64,000 bases of DNA from Salinisphaera sp. LB1 (GTDB taxonomy: Bacteria; Pseudomonadota; Gammaproteobacteria; Nevskiales; Salinisphaeraceae): the NCBI RefSeq assembly GCF_003177035.1, contig NZ_CP029488.1, positions 3,912,501-3,976,500 of the forward strand. Direction: 5' to 3'. Below, one piece after another: positions 17,726 to 26,822 of this stretch (position 1 is the first letter of the stretch; the number at the start of each line of letters is the position of its first letter). The notes beneath the pieces are model-generated. The model worked only from the letters and a program-made list of their open reading frames with translations. It was not told the origin of the DNA and made no database searches. A program made the position numbers and the translations under genes.

Positions 17726-19185
17726 ACACGCGCCACGGTCCACGCGGGGCCACGGCCGACCGCTGGGCCGTGGGCGGGCTGGTCGCGCTGTATCCGGTCT
17801 CACGCATCGCGGCTTATCTCGCCGGCGTGCGCTTCGATCTGTCGCCGTTGGCGACCTCCTGGCAGATTCTCGACCCGGTGCTGCTGCGCCACGACCTGCT
17901 GACCAGCCTGCTCTACATGCCGGGGCAGCCGTCGTTATACAACCTGTTGCTCGGCGTGGTGCTCAAGCTGTCGGCCGCGCTGGGCGGCGGCGATTTCCTC
18001 ACCGCCGCGCTGTTCCGTGTGATCTTCGCGCTCATGGCATTCAGCTCGGTGCTACTGCTGTATGCGCTGTTGCGGCGTGTCGGCATACGCCCGGTGGGTG
18101 CGGCGGTGGTCGCCGGCCTGTTCATGTGCTCGCCGGCACTGATGCTCTACGAGAGCCTGCCCTACTACACCGTCATCGTGCTGTTGCTGTTGGTGGCCAT
18201 CGTCTGGCTTTTCGATACCTGCCGGCGCAATTTCCGCCCCCGATACGCGTTCGCGCTGTTCAGTGCCATGGCGGTGCTGATCTACACCCGCTCGCTGTTC
18301 CAGATCGAATGGTTCGCGGTGCTGGTCTTCTACGCCGTGCTGGTGTTGCCCGGCCATCGCCGGGCAGTGCTGGTCGCCGCCACCCTGCCGTTCGTACTCA
18401 TCCTGGCGCTCTATGCCAAGAACGTGGCAGTGATCGGCGAGTTCTCGACCTCGGACTGGATGGGCATGAGCCTGGCCAAGCTGACCACGCTGGACCTGGA
18501 CCACAGCGAACGCGAACGGCTCGTAGCCCGCGGCCGCATGACGCCGCTGGCGCTCGACGACAAGGCCTTCGATATTCCGCAAGCCTACGAAGGCACCGTG
18601 GTCAAGCGACCGCATACCGGGATCGCGGTGCTCGACCACCGGCTCAAAACGACCGGGCACGTGAATTTCAATTATCTGCCGTACGCCCGCATATCGAGCA
18701 TGGCGCGCCACGACGCGCTGGTCGCGATCCGCACCCATCCCGGCGTCTACCTGCACTCGATCGGCGTGGCCTGGCTGATGTTCTGGCGTCCGGCCAGCGA
18801 CTATCCGTTCCTCAACGCCAATCGCGCCGCCATCCAGCCCTGGGCGTGGCTGTATGGCAAGGTGCTCGGCGGCCAGCCCGTCTATCCGGACCATCCCCGG
18901 TTCGAACTCAAACCGGCGACCATCGGCGTCTTCATCGCCATTGTCTACATCGCGGCCGTGCTGTTCGGCCTGGGCGTGCTGCTCCGCTGCGCCTGGCGGC
19001 GCCGGGTGTCGAATCTGGACGCCACGCTGATTTTCATCTGGCTCAACGTCATGTATGTCAGCGTCATCGGCAACATGTTCGAAATCGACGAAAACCAACG
19101 CTTTCGCTTTGCCATCAATCCGCTGATCATACTGCTGGCCATGGCAGGCACGCAGCGTGCACTGGCCTGGCTGCGTCACCCGTAA
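17722..19185 (+). CDS. GT-C-like polytopic membrane protein, candidate arabinosyltransferase
   Basis: 487 residues with about 11-12 hydrophobic segments and a larger hydrophilic loop (about 255-330), the layout of GT-C glycosyltransferases that use polyprenyl-phosphate sugars. I do not see a confidently assignable family motif; an early acidic residue (LDPVLLRHD) lies in the first extracytoplasmic loop, where GT-C enzymes keep their catalytic Asp/Glu. Its position as last gene of the Dpr operon suggests it transfers D-arabinofuranose from the lipid carrier to a protein or glycan. A glycan polymerase or transporter is the alternative. Confidence 0.65.
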   Translation: MNTRHGPRGATADRWAVGGLVALYPVSRIAAYLAGVRFDLSPLATSWQILDPVLLRHDLLTSLLYMPGQPSLYNLLLGVVLKLSAALGGGDFLTAALFRVIFALMAFSSVLLLYALLRRVGIRPVGAAVVAGLFMCSPALMLYESLPYYTVIVLLLLVAIVWLFDTCRRNFRPRYAFALFSAMAVLIYTRSLFQIEWFAVLVFYAVLVLPGHRRAVLVAATLPFVLILALYAKNVAVIGEFSTSDWMGMSLAKLTTLDLDHSERERLVARGRMTPLALDDKAFDIPQAYEGTVVKRPHTGIAVLDHRLKTTGHVNFNYLPYARISSMARHDALVAIRTHPGVYLHSIGVAWLMFWRPASDYPFLNANRAAIQPWAWLYGKVLGGQPVYPDHPRFELKPATIGVFIAIVYIAAVLFGLGVLLRCAWRRRVSNLDATLIFIWLNVMYVSVIGNMFEIDENQRFRFAINPLIILLAMAGTQRALAWLRHP

Positions 19186-19190
19186 ACTGG

Positions 19191-19730
19191 ATTTTTCATC
19201 CACAGATTTCACAGACTGCGCAGATTTTTAAAAGCGCACGCCAGTACAGGTGTTTTCGGCGACAATAGCCGTTTCCGTGCCGCTACTTGCGCATATATTT
19301 TCCGCGGATCGACGCGGATCGACGCAGATCGACGCACATCATAAGACCGATCTGTCAGTGATCGAGTACAGAGCCAAACGGACACCCGGCGCTCACCGGG
19401 CCATCTCTTTCAATCTGTGCAATCGGCGTAATCTGTGGATACGCCTGTCTTCCGGAGCGCCCCCCCGGAACTGCACTTTCTATCCGCAGATTACACAGAT
19501 TTCGCAGATTCTTGAGGGTGGACTCAAGGGCGGCTTTTTATCGGTAGCGATAGCTGCGTTCCGTGCCAGAGTCAGGGCATGTTTTCCGCAGATCAACGTG
19601 GATCGGAAGACAGATCTATCAGTGATCGAGTGCTGAGCGAAACGGGCACTCACAGCTCGCCAAGCCGTGTCTTTCAATCTGTGCAATCTGCGTAATCTGT
19701 GGATAGATCTGTCTTCCGGATCGACTCTAG
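19191..19730. repeat. Two tandem copies of an intergenic repeat
   Basis: The 587-bp gap between two convergent genes is almost filled by two imperfect copies of about 265 bp (about 19191-19464 and 19471-19730). Each has a CAGATT..CACAGATT start, a TTTTCCGC(A/G)GATC..CG middle, CAGTGATCGAGT, then TCTTTCAATCTGTGCAATC and GTAATCTGTGGAT, ending CTGTCTTCCGGA. The ends read as opposite orientations of CAGATTACACAGATT-type words, giving palindromic character. The GATCGACGCAGATCGACGC word also occurs in the repeats at the right end of the window. No coding potential. Confidence 0.75.
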
Positions 19731-19772
19731 CGAGCGCCCCGGGACTATGTTTAATTTGCCGCGCGGACGCCG

Positions 19773-22700
19773 CTAGGCGGCGCCGCCAAGGCTGGACGGT
19801 CCCGGCTGGCCGAGCCGCGCGAGATCGCGCACGGCGACGGTGAGATGCTCCTGCGCCGGCTGTTCGATCGCCTGCAGTTCGGCCAGACGTGCGCTGACGA
19901 AGGCCATGGTGTGTTCTCGCGCCGCACACCACTCGGCCAGCGGATCGTCGCCCTCCGTCGCCAGCACTTGGTCGACCAGACGCTGGTGGATCAGGTAGCT
20001 GTCGCTGCGCAGGCTGGTCCGGGCCAGATCCTGCCAGCGGCCGTTTGCGGGCAACTGGTGGATCGCTTCCTGCAACCATGGCACGCTGAGGGCGTCGCCC
20101 AGGCGGTAGTAGATATCCGCGACTTCGGCCACCGCCCGCGCGCGGCGCTCGGCCAGCGAGACGATATCCATGATGCCGCCGCCGACATCGGCCGACGCAA
20201 TGCGACGGGCCAGTTCGTCATCCACGCCGATCGCCTGCCAGTCCGCCAGCGTGCTTTCCCAGCGCTGGGCGTAGCTGCCGACGAGCCGGTCCGCGAGCCC
20301 CGCCAGCAAATGCCGTGCGCCGGATTGATAACGGGTGATCAGATCGGAGATGTTGTAGCCGGTGTCGGTACTCGTGATCCACCAGTTCATCGCATGCTTG
20401 AGCAGGCCGATGACGATACGGTGCGCCCGGTACTGTTCGGCTGCCGGAATGACGTTGTCCAGCGCCTCGATGGCGTTGAACAGCGTTTCCCCCTCAAGCC
20501 AGCCCTCGGCCAGCACGTAACCGCGGACCGCAGCCTCCATGCGCGCACCAAAGCCCGCCGGCAGACGGTGCGCGGTGGCGATGCCGAGCCGGTCGACCAT
20601 CTGGTTCGTGACCAGGGTGGCGATCAACTCGCGCTTTAGGCGATGCTCGGTGACCGCTTCCGGGAAGCGTTCGACCAGCCGCGGCGGGAAGCCGTCGGTC
20701 AACCAGCTTTCCATCCAGGGGTCGTCGGCGAGCCCGCCCGCGATCGCGGCCGCCGACAGCGTGAGCTTGTTGTAGGAAATAAGCACCGACAGCTCGGGAC
20801 GGGTCAGGCCAGCGCGTTCGCGCCGCCGGGCCTCGATGGTCTCGTCGTCGGGCAGGCCTTCCAGGCGTCGATCCAGCCGGCCATCGCGCTCCAGCGCGCG
20901 CATGAAGCTGATCTGCTCGTCGAAGCGCGCGACGCTCTCGGTTTCCATCAGACTGATCTGCTGGGTCTGCAGATAATTGGTCCGCAGCACGAGATCGATC
21001 ACCGAAGGTGTCATTTCCGCCAGCAGCGCGTTGCGCGCCTCGCGGTCGATGCGGCCGGCCGCTTCCACCGTGCCCAGCGCGATCTTGATGTTGACCTCCA
21101 TGTCGGAGGAGTCCACGCCGCCGGAATTGTCGATGGCATCGGTGTTCAGCTTGCCGCCGTTCAGGGCATATTCGATGCGTCCGGCCTGGGTCAGACCCAG
21201 ATTGCCGCCCTCGCCGACCACGCGAGCCCGCAGTTCGCGACCGTCGACACGCAGCGTGTCGTTGGCACGATCCCCGACCTCGGTATGCGACTGGGTACTG
21301 GCCTTGACGTAGGTGCCGATGCCGCCGTTCCAGAGCAGGTCGACCGGCGCCTTGAGAATGGCGTTGATCAGATCGTCCGGCGACATTCGCCGCGGTTCGA
21401 TGGCGAGTGCAACGCGGGCCTCATCGGACAGCTCAATAGTCTTCGCCGAGCGGTCGTACACGCCGCCGCCGCGCGAGATCAGGCGTTCGTCGTAATCGCG
21501 CCAGCCCGACGCCGGACCGGCGAACAGGCGCTTGCGCTCGGCATAGGCCGCCGCGATGTCCGGGTCCGGGTCGATGAAGATATGCAGATGATTGAAGGCA
21601 GCGATCAGGCGGGTCTGTCCGGAGGCCAGCATGCCGTTGCCGAATACATCGCCGCCCATGTCGCCGATCGCCACCACCGAGAACGGCTCACTCTGGATAT
21701 CGCGCCCCATTTCGCGGAAATGGCGCTTGACGCCTTCCCAGGCGCCACGAGCGGTAATCCCCATGACCTTGTGGTCGTAGCCGGCGGAGCCGCCGGAGGC
21801 GAAGGCATCGTCGAGCCAGAAACCGTACTCCGCGGACAGCGAATTCGCGATGTCGGAGAACGTGGCCGTGCCCTTGTCGGCTGCCACCACCAGATACGGA
21901 TCGTCGCCGTCTTGCGCGATCACGCGTTCCGGCTTCACCACGCCGTCGCCGACGCGATTGTCGGTGATGTCGAGCAGACCGCGGATGAATATCTTGTAGG
22001 CGGAGATGCCGCGGGCCTGGCGCGCCTCGCGCGATTCGTCCGCGACCCCGTACTTGGCCACGAACCCGCCCTTGGCCCCGACCGGCACGATCACCGCGTT
22101 CTTGACCATCTGTGCCTTCATCAGCCCGAGCACTTCGGTGCGGAAGTCCTCGCGCCGGTCCGACCAGCGCAGTCCGCCGCGCGCCACCGGGCCCCCGCGC
22201 AAATGGACCCCCTCGACGCTCGGGGCGTAAACGAACGTCTCCACCCAGGGCCGCGGCTGCGGCAGTTCCACCAGCTCGCTGGGATCGAGCTTGATCGAAA
22301 CATGCGCCTTGGGCGCACCGGCTGCGTCGCGCTGGAAGTAATTCGTGCGCAGCGTGGCGATAACCACGCCGTAGAAGGCCCGCAGCACGCGGTCGGCATC
22401 AAGGCTGGCGATTTCATCCAGTTCGGCCTCGATAGTGGCCCGGGCCTCGTCCTCGCCGCTGATCACACGGCTTCGGTCCGGATCGAAGCGGGCTTCGAAA
22501 AGATCGATCAAGGCGCGGACCAGGGCCGCATGCTCGGCCAGCCGGTCGCCGATGTAGACCGGCGAAAACGGCAGTTCGGTCTGCAGCAGATAGCGTGTGA
22601 TGGCGCGGACCAGTACCACCTGGCGCGGCGTGAACCCGGCGTCGATGATCAGGCCGTTGAGCCCGTCGTCCTCGGCGCTGCCGACCATGATCTGATGGAA

Positions 22701-24566
22701 CGCTTCGGCCAGATTGTCGCGGCAAGTCGAATCGGACAGCGCTTCGCCGTGGCCATGCCGGGCCTCGAACTCGTGGATCCATTGCACGCTATGGCCGATG
22801 CGCGCCACGCGATACGGGTGCTGGGTGAGCACCGACAGACCGAAGTGCTCGAATACCGGCAGCACGCGGGACAACGGCAGGTCGTCGCCATGCCCGTAAA
22901 GCTTGACCGTGAGCAGGTCGCCCTCGGGCGCCATGGCGCGCAGCACCGGCTGGCTGTTGTCGTCCATCGCCGCCAGCACCTGGGCATCCGCCACCGCGGT
23001 GGCGGCATCGAAGCGCTCGCGATAAGCCGCGTCGAAGGCATGTGCATAGGCCGGCAACGACACCCCCGCCTGGCGCGCCGCCGCGGCGACCCGATCGGGC
23101 CAACCACGCGTGACCGCGATCAACGCCTGTTCCAGCGCGCGCACATCGACCGGCTCGGTCGCCTCCCCGGTGGCGATCTGGTAATGCAGGCGCACCACGG
23201 CCCCGCGCAGGAACTCGGCATCGACATCCTGGCATTCACCGTTGAGATGGCGCTCCAGCTCGGACCGGATCTGACTGCGCAGCGCCACGGTGTAGCGTTC
23301 CCGCGGGACATACACGATCGCGGCAAAGAAACGCCGATAGCGATCGCGGCGCAGGAACAGGCGCAGCGGTTCGGTCTCGCGCATGTTGAGCACGCCCATG
23401 ACCGTGTCATAGAGCTCGTTCTCGCCGGTCTGGAACAGCTCATCGCGCGGGAAGGTTTCCAGAATGTAGCGCAGGTTCTTGGCGGCATGCGAGCGCGGTC
23501 GCAGCGCGGCGCGCGCCATGACGTGCGAAATCTTGTGTCGCAGCACCGGAATATCGCGCGGGCTGGCGCGGTAGGCATCGCCCGAGAACATGCCCAGAAA
23601 ACGATGCGCCCCGATCACGTTGCCGGTCGCATCCAGACGTTTGATGGCCACCACGTCCATCGTCTCGGCATGATGAATCCAGGAATGCTGGTTGGCCTTG
23701 GTGATCACCAGCAGCCGCGACGACTGAGTGTACTCGTCGAGCACGTCGGCCGGTGCGACATAGCCCTCGGGATCGATACCCGGGCGATCCTCACGCAGCA
23801 GGCCGAGACCGGTGTCGGGCACGTCGACCATGATATCGGCCCCGTTCTCGTCGGTCTCGATCGCGCGGCAGCGATAACCCAGCAGCGTGAAGTGATCGTC
23901 CGCAAGCCACGACACGAAGGCCTGGGTCTCGGTGCGCTCATCGCGATCCACGCCGCTGGCGGCCCGGTCGAGTTCGCTGACCACCGCCTGCAGGCGACGC
24001 CGCATGGGCTGCCAGTCCGCTACTACGCAGGCCAGATCCGACAGGCTCGACTCGACGCGCTCGGACAGCGCGTCGCCGTCCAGCCCGGCGGGCGCCGCGA
24101 ACTCGATGCGAATCAGCGATTCCTCGTTGCCCGCCGGCTCGTCGGTGCCAGCGGCGCCGACATCCACCAGTTCGCCGGCCTCATCGCGCTCGACGCGCAC
24201 CACCGGATGCATCATCCAGTCGATCTCGGCACCCGTACCGCGCACGGCCAGGCTGACCGTGTCGACCAGAAAGGCCATGTCGGCGGCCACCGTGAGCAGC
24301 GCCAGATCACAATCGCCGTGGGCATCGTCGATGGCCTCGAGCGCCACGCGATACTCGCCACGCTTGCGTGGCTGACACAGCAGCGCGAAGTGATGCCGCA
24401 ACGCATCGTAGAGATGCGCGACCGAGCGCACCCGCAGCGCGTCCGCTGGCACCCCCGCCAGACAGGTCTCGACGAAGGCGATCATCAGTTCGGGGCGCTC
24501 GAGCGTCGAGTCCTCGCCTACACAGGCACGAACTTCGGCGATCACAGCGGCGGTCTGGCTATTCAT
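19773..24566 (-). CDS. gdhB: Large NAD-specific glutamate dehydrogenase
   Basis: 1597-residue member of the large NAD-GDH class (about 180 kDa), which converts glutamate to 2-oxoglutarate and ammonia and is normally catabolic. The N-terminal ~700 residues are the long regulatory region with ACT-like segments. The catalytic region follows, with VPVGAKGGFVAKYG (catalytic Lys at about 832), WSDRREDFRTEVLGLMKAQMVKN before it, and GDMGGDVFGNGML and NGGIGTYVK in the dinucleotide-binding part. Start ATG at 24566 (MNSQTAAVIAEVRACVGE). Single-gene unit, convergent with the Dpr operon. A 1308-codon antisense open frame over it is a GC artefact. Confidence 0.96.
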   Translation of the reverse strand: MNSQTAAVIAEVRACVGEDSTLERPELMIAFVETCLAGVPADALRVRSVAHLYDALRHHFALLCQPRKRGEYRVALEAIDDAHGDCDLALLTVAADMAFLVDTVSLAVRGTGAEIDWMMHPVVRVERDEAGELVDVGAAGTDEPAGNEESLIRIEFAAPAGLDGDALSERVESSLSDLACVVADWQPMRRRLQAVVSELDRAASGVDRDERTETQAFVSWLADDHFTLLGYRCRAIETDENGADIMVDVPDTGLGLLREDRPGIDPEGYVAPADVLDEYTQSSRLLVITKANQHSWIHHAETMDVVAIKRLDATGNVIGAHRFLGMFSGDAYRASPRDIPVLRHKISHVMARAALRPRSHAAKNLRYILETFPRDELFQTGENELYDTVMGVLNMRETEPLRLFLRRDRYRRFFAAIVYVPRERYTVALRSQIRSELERHLNGECQDVDAEFLRGAVVRLHYQIATGEATEPVDVRALEQALIAVTRGWPDRVAAAARQAGVSLPAYAHAFDAAYRERFDAATAVADAQVLAAMDDNSQPVLRAMAPEGDLLTVKLYGHGDDLPLSRVLPVFEHFGLSVLTQHPYRVARIGHSVQWIHEFEARHGHGEALSDSTCRDNLAEAFHQIMVGSAEDDGLNGLIIDAGFTPRQVVLVRAITRYLLQTELPFSPVYIGDRLAEHAALVRALIDLFEARFDPDRSRVISGEDEARATIEAELDEIASLDADRVLRAFYGVVIATLRTNYFQRDAAGAPKAHVSIKLDPSELVELPQPRPWVETFVYAPSVEGVHLRGGPVARGGLRWSDRREDFRTEVLGLMKAQMVKNAVIVPVGAKGGFVAKYGVADESREARQARGISAYKIFIRGLLDITDNRVGDGVVKPERVIAQDGDDPYLVVAADKGTATFSDIANSLSAEYGFWLDDAFASGGSAGYDHKVMGITARGAWEGVKRHFREMGRDIQSEPFSVVAIGDMGGDVFGNGMLASGQTRLIAAFNHLHIFIDPDPDIAAAYAERKRLFAGPASGWRDYDERLISRGGGVYDRSAKTIELSDEARVALAIEPRRMSPDDLINAILKAPVDLLWNGGIGTYVKASTQSHTEVGDRANDTLRVDGRELRARVVGEGGNLGLTQAGRIEYALNGGKLNTDAIDNSGGVDSSDMEVNIKIALGTVEAAGRIDREARNALLAEMTPSVIDLVLRTNYLQTQQISLMETESVARFDEQISFMRALERDGRLDRRLEGLPDDETIEARRRERAGLTRPELSVLISYNKLTLSAAAIAGGLADDPWMESWLTDGFPPRLVERFPEAVTEHRLKRELIATLVTNQMVDRLGIATAHRLPAGFGARMEAAVRGYVLAEGWLEGETLFNAIEALDNVIPAAEQYRAHRIVIGLLKHAMNWWITSTDTGYNISDLITRYQSGARHLLAGLADRLVGSYAQRWESTLADWQAIGVDDELARRIASADVGGGIMDIVSLAERRARAVAEVADIYYRLGDALSVPWLQEAIHQLPANGRWQDLARTSLRSDSYLIHQRLVDQVLATEGDDPLAEWCAAREHTMAFVSARLAELQAIEQPAQEHLTVAVRDLARLGQPGPSSLGGAA

Positions 24567-24725
24567 TGAGGGTCGGCATCACGGATCGTGGGGAGGACGT
24601 TACGCCCGCCATACCCGGCTCGACAAGCCATGCACCGACAGGCGTCGACAACGCGGCACGGGGACCGCGCCGGCATGCGATTCTCCGGGTCCGACGATCC
24701 CGGGCCGACCCCGGTGGCGCGCCGG

Positions 24726-25385
24726 TCAGCGCGCCGGCGCGGTGCTGTCGCCCTGGGTGTCGGGCGCCGCCGCCTGGAAGGCGCCGAGTGCCATGCATGC
24801 GCGGTAGATGCGACGGATGATCGGATAGGCGCCAAGGTTCACGTCATAGCGCTCCGCCATCGACACCTGCGGCACCAGGCAGACATCCGCCAGACTCGGC
24901 CGCGCGGTAAAGCAGAAACTGTGATTACCAGCCGGTTGCGCGGCCAGCAACGACTCCATCGGGCCGAACGCGGCATGAATCCAGTGTTCGAACCAGGCCC
25001 GGCGCCGATCGTAGGGCACATCCATTTCGTCGCGCAGATAGCGCAGCACGCGCAGGTTATTCAGCGGATGCGTATCGGCGATCGCGATCTGGGCAAAGGA
25101 GCGGATACGCGCACGCAGGGCGATATCGCCGTGCAGCAGCGGCCGCTCCGGATAGCGTTCCTCCAGATACTCCAGAATCGCCGATGACTGCGAGATGATC
25201 AGGTCGTCCCCCACCCACAGCGCCGGGATCAGGCCCTGCGGGTTGATCTCCAGATACTGCTGGCGTTCATCGCTGCTGCCGTCCAGACCCGTAAAAATGG
25301 ACTGGAACGCAACACCTTTATAATTGAGCGCGATGCGAACGCGATGAGCGGAGACACTGCGGTGGTGCGTGAACAACTTGAGCAT
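24726..25385 (-). CDS. maiA: Zeta-class glutathione S-transferase / maleylacetoacetate isomerase-like
   Basis: 219-residue GST. N-terminal thioredoxin-like domain MLKLFTHHRSVSAHRVRIALNYKGV (Ser-rich catalytic loop and RVRIAL helix), NPQGLIPAL cis-Pro segment, SQSSAILEYLEE glutathione-binding turn, then an all-helical C-terminal domain with RPSLADVCLVPQV. This layout is that of maleylacetoacetate/maleylpyruvate isomerases of tyrosine or gentisate catabolism. I chose the inner ATG at 25385 because homologues begin MLKL/MKLY. No catabolic neighbours, so the substrate is open. Confidence 0.85.
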   Translation of the reverse strand: MLKLFTHHRSVSAHRVRIALNYKGVAFQSIFTGLDGSSDERQQYLEINPQGLIPALWVGDDLIISQSSAILEYLEERYPERPLLHGDIALRARIRSFAQIAIADTHPLNNLRVLRYLRDEMDVPYDRRRAWFEHWIHAAFGPMESLLAAQPAGNHSFCFTARPSLADVCLVPQVSMAERYDVNLGAYPIIRRIYRACMALGAFQAAAPDTQGDSTAPAR

Positions 25386-25452
25386 GAACTGAACGGGCAC
25401 GGGATTGGCCCGGAAAGTCTAACAAAGCCGGCACGCATGCCGGGAGTTTGAT

Positions 25453-25812
25453 ATGAGCCGACATCTGATCGCCGATTCCGAAACCGCCGCGCTCGAACAA
25501 AGCGAGCGTAACGTACTGCTGATCACCTACGTGCTGTACGGGCTCGGTTGTTTTTTCTTCGTGACCGCCATCGCCGGCGTGATCGTCAATCACATCAAAA
25601 TGGGCGAGCTGGCGCGTGGCAGCATGGCCTGGACACATCATCGCTGGCTGATGCGCACGTTCTGGTTCACGATCCTGTGGACCCTGATCTGCCTGGTGCT
25701 CGCGCCGTTCGTGGTGGGGTTCTTCGGCTACGGCGTACTCTGGCTGTGGTGTCTCTATCGTTTCATCCGCGGCGTGGTCACCTTCGCCGACCGCCGGCCC
25801 ATGCCGTTCTGA
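25453..25812 (+). CDS. Small integral membrane protein
   Basis: 119 residues with three hydrophobic segments (about 22-45, 68-90, 90-108), separated by a Gly/Arg-containing loop (GSMAWTHHRWLMRTFWFTI). It ends in FADRRPMPF. The pattern matches a widespread family of uncharacterised bacterial membrane proteins (COG3671-type). Divergent from the GST gene with a 67-bp gap. No function can be assigned. Confidence 0.75.
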   Translation: MSRHLIADSETAALEQSERNVLLITYVLYGLGCFFFVTAIAGVIVNHIKMGELARGSMAWTHHRWLMRTFWFTILWTLICLVLAPFVVGFFGYGVLWLWCLYRFIRGVVTFADRRPMPF

Positions 25813-25853
25813 GCTCGGCCCGGGCCCGAGGCGCCCCCGGCCAACCCGGCGAC

Positions 25854-26801
25854 CTACGAGCCGATCGTCTGCAACGCGATCGCGGCCGCCGCAGCGCGCG
25901 TCTCCACCCCGAGCTTCGGAAAGATGTGCTCGAGATGCTTGTTTACCGTTCGCGGTTTCATGTCGAGGATCTCGGCGATGTCGCGGTTGGTCTTGCCGCG
26001 CGAGATCCAGAGCAGTACCTCGGCCTGGCGCCGGGTCAAACTGAAACGGGCGACGAAATCGTCGATCGCGGCCTGGTCGTCAAACTCGACCAGCGTGAGA
26101 ATCACCCCGCCCTCCTCGGCCGGACCGGCGTAACGAATCGATAGCCGACCCAGTTCGCGCGTGACCTCGTACGGCCTGGATACGGATTCCGCGTGCTCCA
26201 GCCAGCGCAGCAGGCCGAACGGCAGTCGGCCGTCGATGTCGACATCGAAATAGCGCCGCAGGAGTTGCACGGCGCGCGAACTGTGCCAGCGGATACCGCC
26301 GTCGGCCGCGGTGATCAACGCCGCGCGGCCACCCGCGTTGACCACCATGTCGGCCTGGCGTTGTAAGCGGATGCGCTTGAGATGAGCCTCGATGCGAACG
26401 CGTATTTCGTCGGGTTTGAGCGGCTTGGTGACATAGTCGATGCCGCCAGCGCGAAAACCGCGCACGATGCTGTCGCTGTCGGTCAGCCCGGTCATGAAGA
26501 TCACGGCCATTCCGGCCAGTGCCGGGTCGCTCGTGATACGCCGGCAGACCTCGAAGCCATCCATTCCCGGCATGCGCGCATCCAGCAGTACGATATCGGG
26601 CGTGATCAGGCGGGCCCGCTCCAGCGCCGAATGGCCGTCGATCGCGGCGATCACGGTATAGCCGTCGCGCCCGAGCACTTCGGATACGAGCGCCAGCGTA
26701 TCCGGATGATCGTCGACCACCAGCACCACACCCCGTATCCGAGGGGCATCAGACGCTGGCTCCGTCTCATCGTGCGACATGACGTCATTGGCTACGACCA
26801 T
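25854..26801 (-). CDS. LuxR/NarL-family response regulator with REC domain
   Basis: 315 residues. REC domain about 22-140: acidic pair DD at 30-31, phospho-acceptor Asp74 (DIVLLDARMPGMDG), Thr in FMTG and Lys in VTKPLKP. A middle region (about 150-240) looks PAS-like. The C-terminal helix-turn-helix about 250-310 (LTRRQAEVLLWISRGKTNRDIAEIL..RTVNKHLEHIF) is of the LuxR type. Located 21 bp behind the NCS1-kinase gene on the same strand and therefore its presumed partner. Likely regulates the divergent transporter/amidase genes (inference). Confidence 0.9.
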   Translation of the reverse strand: MVVANDVMSHDETEPASDAPRIRGVVLVVDDHPDTLALVSEVLGRDGYTVIAAIDGHSALERARLITPDIVLLDARMPGMDGFEVCRRITSDPALAGMAVIFMTGLTDSDSIVRGFRAGGIDYVTKPLKPDEIRVRIEAHLKRIRLQRQADMVVNAGGRAALITAADGGIRWHSSRAVQLLRRYFDVDIDGRLPFGLLRWLEHAESVSRPYEVTRELGRLSIRYAGPAEEGGVILTLVEFDDQAAIDDFVARFSLTRRQAEVLLWISRGKTNRDIAEILDMKPRTVNKHLEHIFPKLGVETRAAAAAIALQTIGS

Positions 26802-26822
26802 GGCCTGCTCCTCGTCCTTTTT

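Noticed and set aside
19191-19730. CRISPR-like array
   Set aside because: Only two long imperfect copies; no short exact repeats with unique spacers and no cas genes.
20643-24569. 1308-codon open frame on the plus strand
   Set aside because: It lies antisense to the well-supported NAD-glutamate dehydrogenase. The translation is His/Gln/Arg-rich without any family feature; long antisense frames are expected in GC-rich genes.
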